From Hemileia vastatrix (lineage: Eukaryota > Basidiomycota > Pucciniomycetes > Pucciniales > Zaghouaniaceae): 64,000 bases of DNA. Location of the stretch: positions 1,302,001-1,366,000 of the forward strand of contig JASXTE010000005.1 in the NCBI GenBank assembly GCA_030280995.1, read 5' to 3'. Within the stretch, counting starts at the first letter, position 1. Every line of letters begins with the position of its first letter. The notes beneath the pieces were generated by a model. The model ran no database searches. It saw only the letters and a program-made list of their open reading frames with translations, and was not told where the DNA came from. The translations under genes and the position numbers were made by a program. This document shows positions 48,940-60,927 of this stretch, in pieces.

Positions 48940-51431
48940 CTACCAATGGGATGTAGTACTCATCCAAAACCTCTCCAATTTTTTACTTTGAAGGGGTTCA
49001 AGCTTAGGCTTATATTCACTATCAATTTTCTGTAAAGTATTAGTAGAAACAACAGAACCAGAAGCTCCTGTGTCCAATACTATATTAACATTTTCACCAG
49101 AAATGATAGCTGGAACTGTGATAGGTGTCATTCTAAAGTTATCAGCTTGTATATCTTTAATTATTTCAGCATCCTCAAAATTCATTAAAGATTCATTTGA
49201 TTCCATATTTAATATTGGATTTTCAAAGATGGACAAATCATCTTCCAACATACAGACTTCATTTTCATCACTATGTGAGATATTACTGTCATAATCACTT
49301 GAATATTTACTTTTTTCTGTTTCAATTTCAGATTCATGTTGATTTTCAACAATATTTATATTCTTCTCACATTTGTGACCTTTAGCCCAAGGTTTGTTAC
49401 ACTTATAACAAGTATTTGTCTCATACCTTTTTGGTACTACAGGTGCAGTAGATTTTTTCTGCTTCTCCTGAAGTGTTTTTGAATTCTGATTTTTCACAGG
49501 TTCAACATTTATATAAGTGGAATACCTTGCTTCATACTTATGGTTTAGTAATATTTCATTGCAAATATTAATAAAGTCAGAATATTCAGTAACATTAATT
49601 GTTCTAGCTACAAAAATGTCTCTGACAGATATAGGTAGTTTATATATTATCTTATCTTACCATAAGCTAAAATCCATGTTAGGCTCAATGGCTTTTAATA
49701 TTTTATCTAAATTCATTAAAAATACCATAGGTTTGTCACCATTCAAAGGATTATACCTAGTTTTCTCATAAAGTCTCTGCTGAGTGAGTCTGAATTTAGA
49801 ACCTCCAAATTGTTTTTCAATTAGTTGTTTCCATTCAGCCCAAGAGTAATCTTTACCCTCATTCAAAACAGCTTCAAACCATAATAAAGCAACATCCTTA
49901 AATAAAGAGATCAATTTTGATGCTATTTCTTCATCTGGTAACTTATATGAGAATTTTAAATTGTCAATTCTTTGGATAAAATGTTGCCAATCAGAGCTGG
50001 CTTCCCAAGCATAAGTTGGGTACTGATCTATCTTAGGCCAGTTCTTATGATTGGATTTTATTTCACTAATCTTAGGTAAATTCAACAACTCATTTACTCT
50101 TGATAAATGGTCTTGTATTTCCTCCTGTATGGATTTGTGACTTACATTTTCAGATTTGACACTACCACCATATGGTTTTAATTGTGGTGGTATAGGGAAG
50201 GAATGAGATTCACTTTTGCCAATGAAAGGATTATTATTATATTGAGTATACTTATGATTATCCTGGTTCATTAGTAGATTGACAGTTTCAATCTCAACTT
50301 TAGTTAATCTTTGTAGCAGCTCAGAGACACTTTGATTTGTCTGGGCAAAAGATAACTTAGTTCTTGATTCAGTTTTCAATAAATGTGTTTCATATGATTT
50401 TTCTAACTCACAGAATTTGTTTGAAAGTTCATTATATTTACTACTCAATGGATCATATTTAAGATTTAGAGACAAATGTTCATTCTCCAATTCTTTATTA
50501 TGTGTTGCCAGTTGAGAAATATTTAATGTTAAGGATGAAATTGTATCACTTGTGAGCTTAACTGTCTGTTCCTCACAATCAGTCATTCTATTCCACAATG
50601 CTGAAACAATTCTATGGAAAGTTGGATTATTGTTAAAATACTCCATGTCTTCCTTCTCAATTCTTTCACTCTCTTGTGAACTTCTCATCTCACTAATAAG
50701 TGGTGGCAACTGAGGATTAACTGTATTACAAATACTACTGTTGTTATTGACAAAAGACAAGTCAGGTGTATCTACACTAAAACCTAAATTTTTTAAGTCC
50801 TCCTCTATTTTCTGCACAGATTTGAAATCAATAATATTACCTAAATTGTAATTATCAGTATTGTGTTCAATCTGAGAGGGTAATCTACTTACCACGGGAT
50901 TTGTGTGAGCCCTGATTTTTGGCCCCTTTTTTTCACTTTTAGGGGTGAAGTGAGGAAGTCTGATGAGGAGGAGGATCCTTGTTGCAGTTGTGACTGGCCC
51001 ATTGTTGATGAAACCAATTCCACTTCCATTTGTCTACCAGTATTTTCTCCTGGGAGTGATGTGATCCTCCTAGGGTGGGGGGTTGCTGACTTGGCTGGCC
51101 TCCCTTTAGATCTGCCAATGATTGGTTCATCTGCTGAAATCCTACCTTGCAATTGTTTTGTAATTGCTCTACCTCCTTGAGCATGAGGAATTTTGATTCC
51201 TCCAACTTTAATACCTGTTTTGCCAGATGGGATAGTTGATCCTGAAGAGGAGGAGACATCTTTTTTATAGTAATCTTTTTTAAGAGGGCATCCTTTTCCT
51301 CTATGCTCATTTGCTCTGCCTGGGGGTATGACTGACCCTCCATGGTTATGTCCTGTAGCAATGTTTTTGTTAGCTTTAGACCTGGTATTATAAGCAGGCT
51401 GTTCACTTACATTGTCCTGGGGAGCACTCAT
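48940..51431 (-). pseudogene. chromovirus A Gag and protease
   Basis: Begins MSAPQDNVSEQPAYNTRSK at 51431. A frame change near 50890-50930 (absent in copy B) separates this N-terminal part from the main Gag (50895-49657), with coiled-coil region and core WPKIDQYPTYAWEASSDW, ISLFKDVALLWFEA and EKQFGGSKFRLTQQRLYEK. A TAA near 49657 is followed in the same frame by the zinc knuckle CYKCNKPWAKGHKC and the aspartic protease DTGASGSVVS. Another frameshift near 48985 ends it. Confidence 0.85.
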
Positions 51432-51940
51432 ATTGATAAAATTAACAATAAATTAAGTCTACAGATAGGAAAACCTATTGGAATTAGTAGATTAAAAGTA
51501 TTAGCAATATTATTACTAATAAAAAGCACTGGAGCTTACCCTGAATTTAAATATTTATTTATTTAAATAAATTGTAATAAAAATTTGAAAAAATCTGTTA
51601 AAAATAAAATAATAAGTTTAACTAGACCTTTATAAGGATTAATAAATAGCTTACCAAGCTTTAACCAAATACCAATTTAATTGGATGTTATATTGGTGAC
51701 CAAATACCAAGTGAAATTGGGTTTATATTGGGTACAGTTACTACTGTAAATACCTAATTTTTATTTTAAAAAATTAGTACAATTATTATAAGGGTTCTTT
51801 TCTGCAATCAATGAGTTATGATGACCCACTGATATGCAGCAGACCCAAATAATTGGTTTGTTTTGAGCTATACTAAAGTAAAAATCATGTCCCAAGGCTT
51901 ATACTAAATAATAAGTAAAAACTAAAGAGATACCCCCGAT
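51432..51940 (-). other. chromovirus A leader
   Basis: Between the 5' LTR and the Gag start. Directly after the LTR the minus strand reads ATCGGGGGTATCTC, the expected place for the primer binding site. It lacks the usual TGG start, so the primer is undetermined. No gene. Confidence 0.5.
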
Positions 51941-53380
51941 TGTCAGTGTATCTAGTATTTAAGTATGATATAATAGTATTTATTTATGGTCCCACTACTT
52001 ATTAATAAATGATTTAGTGATTAAACCTCAGGGGAAGACTAATAAAATAGTTATTCTCAAATAAAACTCACAATACTTGGATTTAAATGCGTGCTAGTGG
52101 TGGAAAATAGATGAATATAATATATTTATAGCTTATATAAAGATAATATCAAGTTATAATGGCTTTAAAATATATCTTTTAATAATAATAATTGTGTTAT
52201 AATGTTTGTTTGAATTGTAGTAAGTGAATGATGTCTAATAACCGTCAAAATCCTCCCTTACTTATACCAAAATCCACTGGAGTGCACAGACCTTCAATCC
52301 AGATGATGTCACTGCTATCCCCGGCAATTACAGCACTGTGAGGGCCCATCACCTCCCCATGGAGTCCACTTCAAGCATATTCAACACCCAGACCTCCAGT
52401 AAGGACCCTCCATCACAATTAATGATAACACAGACCCATACCATAAATAGAAAATCCAGATAAAAGCAGGTACCATAAAGAAACAGGTAAAATAACTCAT
52501 CAAAAGAGAATATAATAAAACCAAAAGCATATAAAGGAAACAAATGAAATGTCCAAGCCCCCAATAACATCCCCAAGCATCCATATTAACCCAGAAATGA
52601 CCTCCCACTACGCAATATAGGGGGTGGACTTGCTAGCAAGTCCTCAACCTGAACTCAGATGGAACTCAGATGGAACTCAGACTGAACTCATACTGAACCC
52701 ATACTGAACTCTACTTGAACACCCACCTAAAACTGTTCTGCTGAGTGGTGTTCATCCCTGATTGTATGGTTCCTTTATCAATAGCTCAATGTGTGTTCAA
52801 TCTATGGTGAGTTTGGGTCCAAGGTTGCGGACTTGCTAGCAAGTCCGCCCCCCATATTGTGTGGTGTCCCAACCCATAAATCCGTGAATATCCATCCAAG
52901 GAAGCAGATTAAGTTGTCCAGACTGAGTGTATGCGCCTGAAATAGATGTTTATGCTTCTGTAGGCGTTGTGAGTCCACTGGATACGTCTATATGACCTAA
53001 AATAAGCAGAAAAACAAAGGTTATAGGCTATTAAGAGGCTAAAACCCACTTATATACCTAAATATACATAATATACTGCATAGTTCACTGAATATGAGAT
53101 TTATGTATACATATAAGCTTATGTATGTCAATAATTACTTCATATCGCTTAAGATAAGTATATTATGACTCCATTAACACCTTAATAAGTATTATTAGGC
53201 TATGGATAAGCTATTTAAACTATTATAATTTGTATAATAGAGTAATAATTATATATATATGTAATATAATCATATATATTATTGTTTTGACCTTATTTTT
53301 AAGATATAAGCTTAATTTACTTAAGGTTATCTTATTTTAAGTATAAGAAATACTCAGTCCCAGGGATATCTAGGCTGACG
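51941..53380 (-). repeat. 5' LTR of chromovirus copy A, carrying a nested MITE
   Basis: Same sequence as 44286-45461 with the 261-bp MITE and a duplicated TCC inserted. Confidence 0.92.
52606..52866. mobile_element. CACTA-type MITE, 261 bp, second copy
   Basis: Starts CACTACGCAATATAGGGGG and ends, inverted, CACCACACAATATGGGGGG. Flanked by TCC (52603-52605 and 52867-52869). The empty site is present in the partner LTR at about 44950-44970, proving the exact boundaries and the 3-bp duplication. Terminal palindrome GGACTTGCTAGCAAGTCC is present at both ends. Confidence 0.93.
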
Positions 53381-54028
53381 CTACACCTTATTATCCTGAA
53401 GCTGAAGGCATGGTTGAAAGAGGCCATCAAGTTATCAAGAATGCTTTGGTGAAGATGTGTGGGGATAGTGCTGAAAAATGGAGGAATTATTTATCCTTGG
53501 TTTTGTTTTCTGATAGAGTCACTGTGAAAAAGACAAATGGCTATTCCCCTTATGAATTAATGTTTGGGCAGAAAGATTTCCTGCTGGTGAATTTGGAAGC
53601 TGTCTCTTATCTTGGAATAGATTGGAATGATGTGTGCTCAACAGAAGATTTGCTTTGCACCAGGATGCAACAGCTGGAATTTAGAGAGGAATGTAAAGAG
53701 AAGGCATACACTAGAATGATGAAGATAAGAAATCAATCAGTCAGATACTTGGACAAGAAGTTGGCTCATAGAATCAGGAATCCCTTGATACCTGGTTGTT
53801 TGGCTTTGGTGTATAATAGAAGTTTAAAGAGTCAGTGGGGAATAATGTTTGCTGACTGATGTGATGTACCTTACAGAGTCAGATCTATGGTGTCTGGAGG
53901 TTCTTATGTTTTGGAGGAGTTAGATGGTGCAGTCTTAAGGAAGAGAGTGGCTGCTGATCAGGTGAAGAGATTTTACCCAAGAGGCACTAGAAGTGAAAAA
54001 GATTGACTCTGCAATGAAGATAAACTAT
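53381..54028 (+). pseudogene. gypsy pol fragment (integrase core to GPY/F end)
   Basis: Matches the end of the 15259-18729 polyprotein: ATPYYPEAEGMVERGHQVIK, SLKSQWGIMFAD, LEELDGAVLRKRVAADQVKR. A TGA near 53857 and other changes break it. The 5' part is missing and is not found on the other side of the chromovirus. A decayed hairpin repeat (about 54006-54028) follows the end of pol and is where the next element inserted. Confidence 0.85.
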
Positions 54029-56706
54029 CATCATGCAATATGGGAGGTGGGCTTTCTAGAAAGTCTGCAACCTTGAACCCAAATTCATATCTAATTGAGC
54101 ACACATTGAGGTGGTGTTGAAACAATCATGAAGAAATATTGATTTTAATTTGAACACAACTTGAAATTAATTCAAACATTTAGTGAACACAGTTGATCAT
54201 TAGAAAAACAAATATTGATGCTTGACTTACTAGAATTTTTGTAAGAATATTAAAGTAAGTGAACCCCACTACCAAAAAAAAGTGGGCAAATCAATAAGAT
54301 TGTGAAAAATCATGTTTTTTGTTTTTTGTTTTTTGTTTAAAAATATAAAAATTGTTGTACAAATTGAACTAAATCCCCTTTGAATGCATTTACAAGATTT
54401 TTTACTAATCAATTTATAAAGGAATCTCCCAATACTATAAAAAGTTATTTAAGAAAAAAAATTATTAAAATGGTACTTTTCATCAAAATTTTATTAGTAA
54501 AAATTTCCTGAAGTATATATTTTCTCTCATTGTACAAGTATATATTCTTAAGTATTTCTGAAGCTTTAAAGTAATAGTAGAAGCTTTATTAGGTTCAAAA
54601 TTGATGGTAAAAATAATTTAGCTAATTGTACAATTCAAAAAATTAATATTTATACCATAAATTAAGATTCAAAAAATATTTTATTGTCACTATTTTTTCA
54701 AAAAAATAATTTACCATTACCTTCATTATAGAAAAAAATACGTGTCAAATTTCAACAAGAATAAAATATATGGCTAATAAGTTTTGCACAATAGTTATAA
54801 GTTTTTTTTTTTTGTGTCATTTCATATTCAATTCTCTATAATTTATTATATATGTATATTATTTATTCTATTTAAAAAATTATCCTTCCTAATACTTTCT
54901 TCCCATCTTTTGTGCTTCACATATGGTTCCCCTCACACATTCTCTCACTCTCTTAAATTTAGTACCACTCTCCCCAGTCCTCTCCCCTCACCACACCTTG
55001 TATCCCCCTTCTCTACCCCTCTCCCTACCATCTCACCTCACCTAAATCAATTTTTTACACATACCACCCCTTTTGATCCCTTATATACCCTACTATATCT
55101 CATATCTTTATGAATAACATTAAATTATCTCCTTCTCACCCCTCTTCCTCTATATGGAAAAAGGGGTGAATTAACAAGCCAAAGAGGTTTGGAGAGCAGC
55201 AAAAGGATCAAGATGATTTTGAAGTTAAATGGTTGGGATAGGGAAGAAGAATGTTGGATTTGGAAGTGTGATGTTTAGGATATCTTAAAAAGGGCTTGGT
55301 GGGTTAAAGGGTGGAAAGGGAAGTTTGTGGTGGGAGGTGAAAGAGGTGGGGTGGGATAGAGAGGAGTGAGAAAGGGGTGAGTATATATGAGGAGGGAAGC
55401 GAGAGTAGTAGGGTTGGGTGAAAAGTAAAAGGGGAGGGGAGTGGTGAGGAGTATAAAAACTTACTCAAGAATGTTTGATACTACAGTAAATGCCTTGGGA
55501 TGTTTATCAAAAAAAGAGATATGGGAATGAAGTCAGAAGAAATACAAAGGCAAAGAAAGGAATGTATAGAGCTCAAAAGGATGTGAAACAAGGTGGAAAA
55601 AAACTGAAGGTGGACTCTATCTTTTGGCCGAAGAACAGAGTTCACCCTGTCTGATTTCAGAAACCATTTTCCACAATCAAAAACAACATGTAAAAGTGGT
55701 TTATTACTACTCATAACCCTCAACACATACAAGCTATTGGTTTATTCAATGTTTGTAATAAGTAACAAAAATTAAGACTGAAGATCTACAGGAGTGTTAA
55801 AACTAGCCATTAAATACTATTTCAATTTTTTACAAAGTCTTTTACAGAATTTTTATTAAGAATTTACATACACTAGAAAACCAATAAAATGGGTAAACTT
55901 TTGAAACAAGTTGGAAAATGTAGAAAAGCCTATATTTAAATTTTGAGCTAATGCAATTTTTTTCTTTTATTAGTATTAAAAGAGAAATAATTTTTTACAG
56001 AATTATAATCAAATAATTTCTCAAATATTAGTGTTGAGTATAAGGAATTCATTAGAGTACTTCATTTAGTCAGAGATTGAGAAAACACATTGATAATTCT
56101 TTTTTTAGTTATATGTGGTTTAATGGTATTTTAGAAGTAAAAATATAAGATATTTGATAGTTCAATATTTTTTTGATAACTCAACTGAATTGAAAATAAT
56201 TATATTTAATGAGCAAAAAATTATAAAAATACATGAAATAAAGGATCAGGACATATGGATTAAAATTAAAAAAAAAATCTTCTAATTCTGGGTTAAAAAG
56301 AGTTTTCAACAAAAAGAGCCACATATATAATTATATATTTTTTCTCAAAAAGTTAATTAACTCATTAGAAAGCTTAGAATTAATAACTTTCTAATAAGTA
56401 CTATGATTATCAGGTTTTTTACTGATAAAGTGAGATTCAAAAATAGAATTAAATTGTGTTTTATTAAAAAATACTGTGAATTTATCAGATTCTTAAGCTC
56501 CAAAACTTAGTATTTCTATTATTTATTTATTAAACTCTCATCATTATTTCAGCACAGTATCATTCATCCTTGGTTAAGAGCTCAATATGAGCTCAAATTA
56601 GAGTTCAGTATCAGTTTATTATAGGTTCAGTCTGAGTTCCATCTGTGTTCCATCTATATTCAAGTTGAGGACTTGATAGCAAGTCCCCCCCAAATATTGC
56701 GTGGTG
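54029..56706. mobile_element. 2.68-kb non-autonomous CACTA-type element related to the MITEs
   Basis: Ends CATCATGCAATATGGGAGG and, inverted, CACCACGCAATATTTGGGG; flanked by TAT at 54026-54028 and 56707-56709. Subterminal repeats of the GAACTCA/TGAGTTC type occur near both ends (about 54057-54190, 56575-56665). The inside is AT-rich, with a pyrimidine-rich (54900-55090) and a purine-rich (55180-55450) block. No transposase or other gene is supported. Confidence 0.8.
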
Positions 56707-56709
56707 TAT

Positions 56710-56884
56710 GGACCATTCTTTAATTTTGGATTTAGTTGATGCTGTGCATCTGTTTTGTTGGAAACTTTTTTTGTTAGAAGGTACCCATGGGTTGGGCTTC
56801 TATATTTTATTTTGGCAATTTTGGGGGTAACTGATGGGCTGGCTGCTCTATCAACAGTTACCCCAGATTGTCTGTTTCAAACAC
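56710..56884 (+). repeat. gypsy 3'-region fragment with the conserved 41-nt hairpin
   Basis: Continuation of the gypsy fragment after the CACTA-type insertion, similar to 19100-19250. It includes the hairpin 56824-56864 with arms GGGGTAACTG and CAGTTACCCC. Hairpin-repeat arrays are absent here. Confidence 0.75.
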
Positions 56885-58384
56885 TGTCAGGCTAAGGTCA
56901 AGTACAAGGACGTGAACTAGCTTGAATGGTCAGTTGCCTAGAAGATTTTAATTGTCCTATATTAATACTGTAGTTTTAATCCACTAAGTTGTAAAATATA
57001 ATCAAATATAAAGGTCTCAGTAATATAATTCTCACTATTCTTATATATGGCTTACAATCTTTGTAGTTGGTAGAAAAATAGATTATATAATTCAGATACT
57101 ATTCAAAATTCTTATAAAAGTACTAATTGATATGTATTGTAATTGATTTGGTTATATTGGTTAAATTGTAATGATAAAGAATGTAGAAACAAGACCCAAA
57201 AACCTCCTCCTTTTATACACACTGAGTTCCCCAATAAATCCCTTGATATACCATCCAATACACAGTTAATGACGCCTCAAAACAACTAATAGACCTTCCC
57301 ATCAACATTCCCAGTGAACCATGACATAATTAAACAAGTAACAACCGCCAAAATACTATAATAATAAGGAAAATCCATCAAAATTAAAGAAAAAGACAAA
57401 AAGAGAGTATATGCGTCTAAAACAATAATATTAAAGACTAAAGGAGACTTTTTAAGGTTAATAATAGCTTAATAATAAGGGGGATTTACTGTATAAATAA
57501 TGGGGCTAATCCTGACATTATACTACGTGAAATTCCCATTCAAAAATAACCAAAATTGACTGAGAAACCACCCAAAAACTTAAAAAAGAGCGTGAGATGT
57601 GGGGTAACTACATGCAGTTCTTGGCAGGCGCTTGCACGGGTAAATCCTTGACTAAAATTAGGCGAATTTAAGCGTGGTGATGAAATAAAGTGCCAAGAGT
57701 GAGGTTATTAATAAAATTAGTGCATATAAACAAGGTCAATGCATTATTAATTAAGCTAGGACACTAAATAAGCGCCTGTCGCCTATTTTAGTGTGTTTCC
57801 CCACAGTGGGCGTAGAATGTGGGGTAATTATAGTGTGAAAAAGCTAACTTTGCTAAAAATGAAGCTATTCACACGGGAAAAAAGCAGGCAGTATGTGGCC
57901 AGTACACAGAAGCCATTTCTGGCATAAAAAACACCAAATTTGAAAAGTGTTATTTTTATGCATTTAAATAGCCAAATCAATAGTTCTAAATGAGCCCAAT
58001 TGATCTGTCAAAGCGCAATTCTGATATTCTCAATTTTATAGCGCATATAGTCAACTTTTAAGTGAAATAAAGCGCATTTCTTGTTTTTTGCATAAAACAA
58101 TGAATATAACAGCTTTAAGTGTACTTAAAAATTATGTAGCCTTATACTTAAGGTTCTTAAGATTACCCTAACATATTCCAACTTAATATTAAGTACATAA
58201 GACCTATAAAAGGTGGATATATGCATGTATATAAGGTGTTATAATGGCATTTTTTGTGTATTATCATAATTTTACTTATGTATACTATTTGTGTACTCTT
58301 ATTTATTATTCCCATGTATAGTTCATGTGTTTAACATAACTTATAATCACTTTTTACTCAGTCCTGGAGATATACAGGCTGAAA
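56885..58384 (-). repeat. 3' LTR of chromovirus copy B
   Basis: About 1.5 kb. Its end near the polypurine tract (CAGTCCTGGAGATATACAGG) matches copy A (CAGTCCTAGGGATATCTAGG). The remainder is diverged. The far boundary is placed at TGTCAG by analogy. Confidence 0.7.
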
Positions 58385-58565
58385 CTCGCCCACCCAAAAA
58401 AAACAATAAAAAAAATGATAAGTTATACATTTTATTTTATTAATTTGTAATTTTCAGGTATTCAGAATAAATCTGTAGCATTAAAGATTAAACTTTAAAG
58501 AAATAAAAAATAATAAAATATTATGAGTACTGGTTTTTTAACCCCTCAGCTGGTTGAACAGAAAT

Positions 58566-60927
58566 TTATTTCTGTTTAAATTTTTTAAGAAGGGTGGATA
58601 AATTAGAAATTTCTTTTTCAGGTATCCATTTATCAAATTCATTTGATTTCCCTTTAAATCTTAGTAAATACTCAGTTCCTTTTTCTTTAGTAAGGATTCT
58701 TTTCTTGAGTATTTTTTCAATCTCTACTTTTTCCACAATTTCTTCAGGTTGCTTTTTAGGCCTTCCCCTTCTTTTTGGAAATAAGTCAGGATCATTTGCA
58801 TGGTAAGGTTTCAATAATGAGATAGGGAAAACTGGATGTTTCCTATCATATGGAGCATATAATATGACTTCCACTGCATTATTCCCAACCATTTTATTTA
58901 CTACAAAAGGTCCTACAAAGGGATCCTTTAATTTAACATTACCTTGTAAGTTAAAATGTAGTGTTGATATGAGGACTTCATCTCCCTTTTTGAATTCAAA
59001 TTCTTTATGAGATTTGTCCCACCTTTTCTTTTAATATTCAAATGCTTTTTGGATGCATTCTTCTGCATGCTTTCTACACATTTGTTGCACATGAATAAAG
59101 GATTTAGTGCCAGGGTGTATATCCAACCTTGGTAGTTTATTTAAATGATTTACTGGGGTATTTGGTACGTATCCCAGCCAGAGTTCAAATGGTTTCTTCT
59201 CTGTTACAGAATGAGTTGTGCTGTTATAAGCAAATTCAAGGCCAGGAATTAATGTTACCCAGTCATGTGTGAATTTCTCATTGTCTTTGTATTCTAATCC
59301 AAAGGCACAATATCTTCTGATCATGTCTTCTAGAGTTTGTATCATCCTCTCAGCCAGCCCATCAGTTTGTGGATGGTGTGCTGTAGACAATTTTAATTGA
59401 CAGCCTGATACTTCCATCAAAGATGTCCAGAACTCTGAAGTAAATTTAGGATCTCTGTCAGAGATTATGGCTTTGGGGAACCCAGCAGTATTCATCATCT
59501 GAGTCCACCATAGTAATGCCAAGTCTTTTGCAGATACCTCTTTATGGGTAGGGATAAACTTACACATTTTTGTTAATCTATCCACTATTACCCAGCAAGA
59601 ATTGAAACTTTCCTTTCCTGCTAATGGCAAGCCAGTTACAAAATCCATGTTTATAATTTCCCATGGAGCTTTTGGCTGCTCTATTTGTTGTAACAACCCA
59701 GCTCTCTTCCCAGTTAATCTTTTAGATTTCTGACAAGAGTCACATGTTTCAATGTATTTTTGTACATCCTCTTTCATGTTTATCCACCAGGCTGTATTTT
59801 TAACTCTGGTTAATGTTTTGTTAAAGTCAAAATGACCAGCTAAGATGTCATCATGACAAGTACTCAACATTAACTCTTTCATAGAAGGTGGTATTACTAT
59901 TAAATTGCTTAACTTTTTCCTGTAATATATATATCCATCTTCAATTGATAGTTTACCTTTTTCCAATGCATTTTTATACTTTGGAGGCAAGGTTTTAATT
60001 AATGCACTCATGGAGGCATTTGTTGGATCATTAAGAATGGTAGATAGTTTAGACAAATCTTTATCAGATGAATAATTTTCCAATATAGTTTGCATAAACT
60101 CTTCTTCTAAATCCACTATATAAATCCCAAATATATGTATAACCTCATTTTCAGGTACATAAGCTGGGTTGTCAGCATCATTTGGCAAAGGACTTCTGGA
60201 TAATAAATCCACATTTGAATGCAATGTTCCTGCTCTGTGAGTGATTTTCATTCTTCCTCTGTACTCTTGTACAGCTAGTTGCCATCTAAACATGTGCCTA
60301 TTAGGTGTTTTCATGTTTAGTAATGATTTTACTGCACTTCAATCTGTTATAAGTTCAAACTTCTGGTCTTCCAGATAGTAATGAAGTTTCTCCAAAGCCC
60401 ACACCACGGCTAAAACATTCTAGCTGTGTGGCACCATACCTTAATTCTGTTTTTCTTAAGGTTCTGGATATATAAAAGATAACTACTTCAGATAATTTTC
60501 CATTTATTATCTGTTTCTGCTGTAAAGCAGCACCCAAACCTATGAAACTTGCATCAGTGTACAAGATAAAAGGTAGGGTGAAATCTGGCAGTCCCAATAT
60601 TGGAGCTGACATTAAAAATTCCTTTAATTTATTAAAGGCGTGTTGTCTTTCATTATTCCAAATGAAAGCCTCATTCTTCCTGATTAATGTTGTTAAAGGA
60701 GCTGCAATGGATTGGTAATTTTTAATATATTGTCTATAATATCCACACATACCCAAAAAACTTTGAACTTCTTTTACATTTTTAGGTATCCCAATGTTTT
60801 TAATTGCTGCCACCTTATTCTGGTCAACACAAATTTGTAATCCAGATACAACATGTCCAAGTACTTTCAAGGATTGAAATCCAAACTTACATTTCTTTAA
60901 TGCAATAGTCATATTAATTTCATCCAT
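58566..60927 (-). pseudogene. chromovirus B: end of RT, RNase H, integrase, chromodomain
   Basis: After the stop that follows VFQ, the frame continues with KKCKFGFQSLKVLGHVVSG and RNase H (LYTDASFIGLGAAL). An extra T near 60410 shifts it, and a TGA replaces Cys in the TDCSAV motif near 60340. Integrase is then intact: HFDFNKTLTRVKNTAWW, CDSCQKSKRLTGKR, NMDFVTGLP, ISDRDPKFTSEFW, HPQTDGLAERM. A stop after AFEY (about 59034) precedes the last part with the chromodomain (EYLLRFKGKSNEFDKWIPEK). Confidence 0.9.

Larger units (their letters stand above)
44286..53380 (-). mobile_element. chromovirus (Ty3/gypsy with chromodomain), copy A, decayed
   Basis: 9.1-kb minus-strand element: 5' LTR 51941-53380, gag-pro-RT-RNase H-integrase-chromodomain 51431-45576, polypurine tract and 3' LTR 44286-45461. 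LTRs run TGTCAG to CTGACA (CTGACG at 53380). After subtracting the nested MITE and its duplicated TCC (264 bp), the 5' LTR is 1176 bp, exactly the length of the 3' LTR. No matching target duplication: the left flank is the Tc1 pseudogene (ATATA), the right flank a different gypsy pol (CTACA). The polyprotein has many stops and frameshifts. Confidence 0.9.

Noticed and set aside
50885..50900. Intron donor GTGGTAAGT between two Gag ORFs (also at 63900-63909)
   Set aside because: In copy B the frame runs straight through these codons (V-V-S), so the break in copy A is a frameshift, not splicing.
55481..55732. Minus-strand ORF inside the 2.68-kb CACTA-type element
   Set aside because: No domain, biased composition, and it lies next to a purine-rich block; not supportable as a gene.
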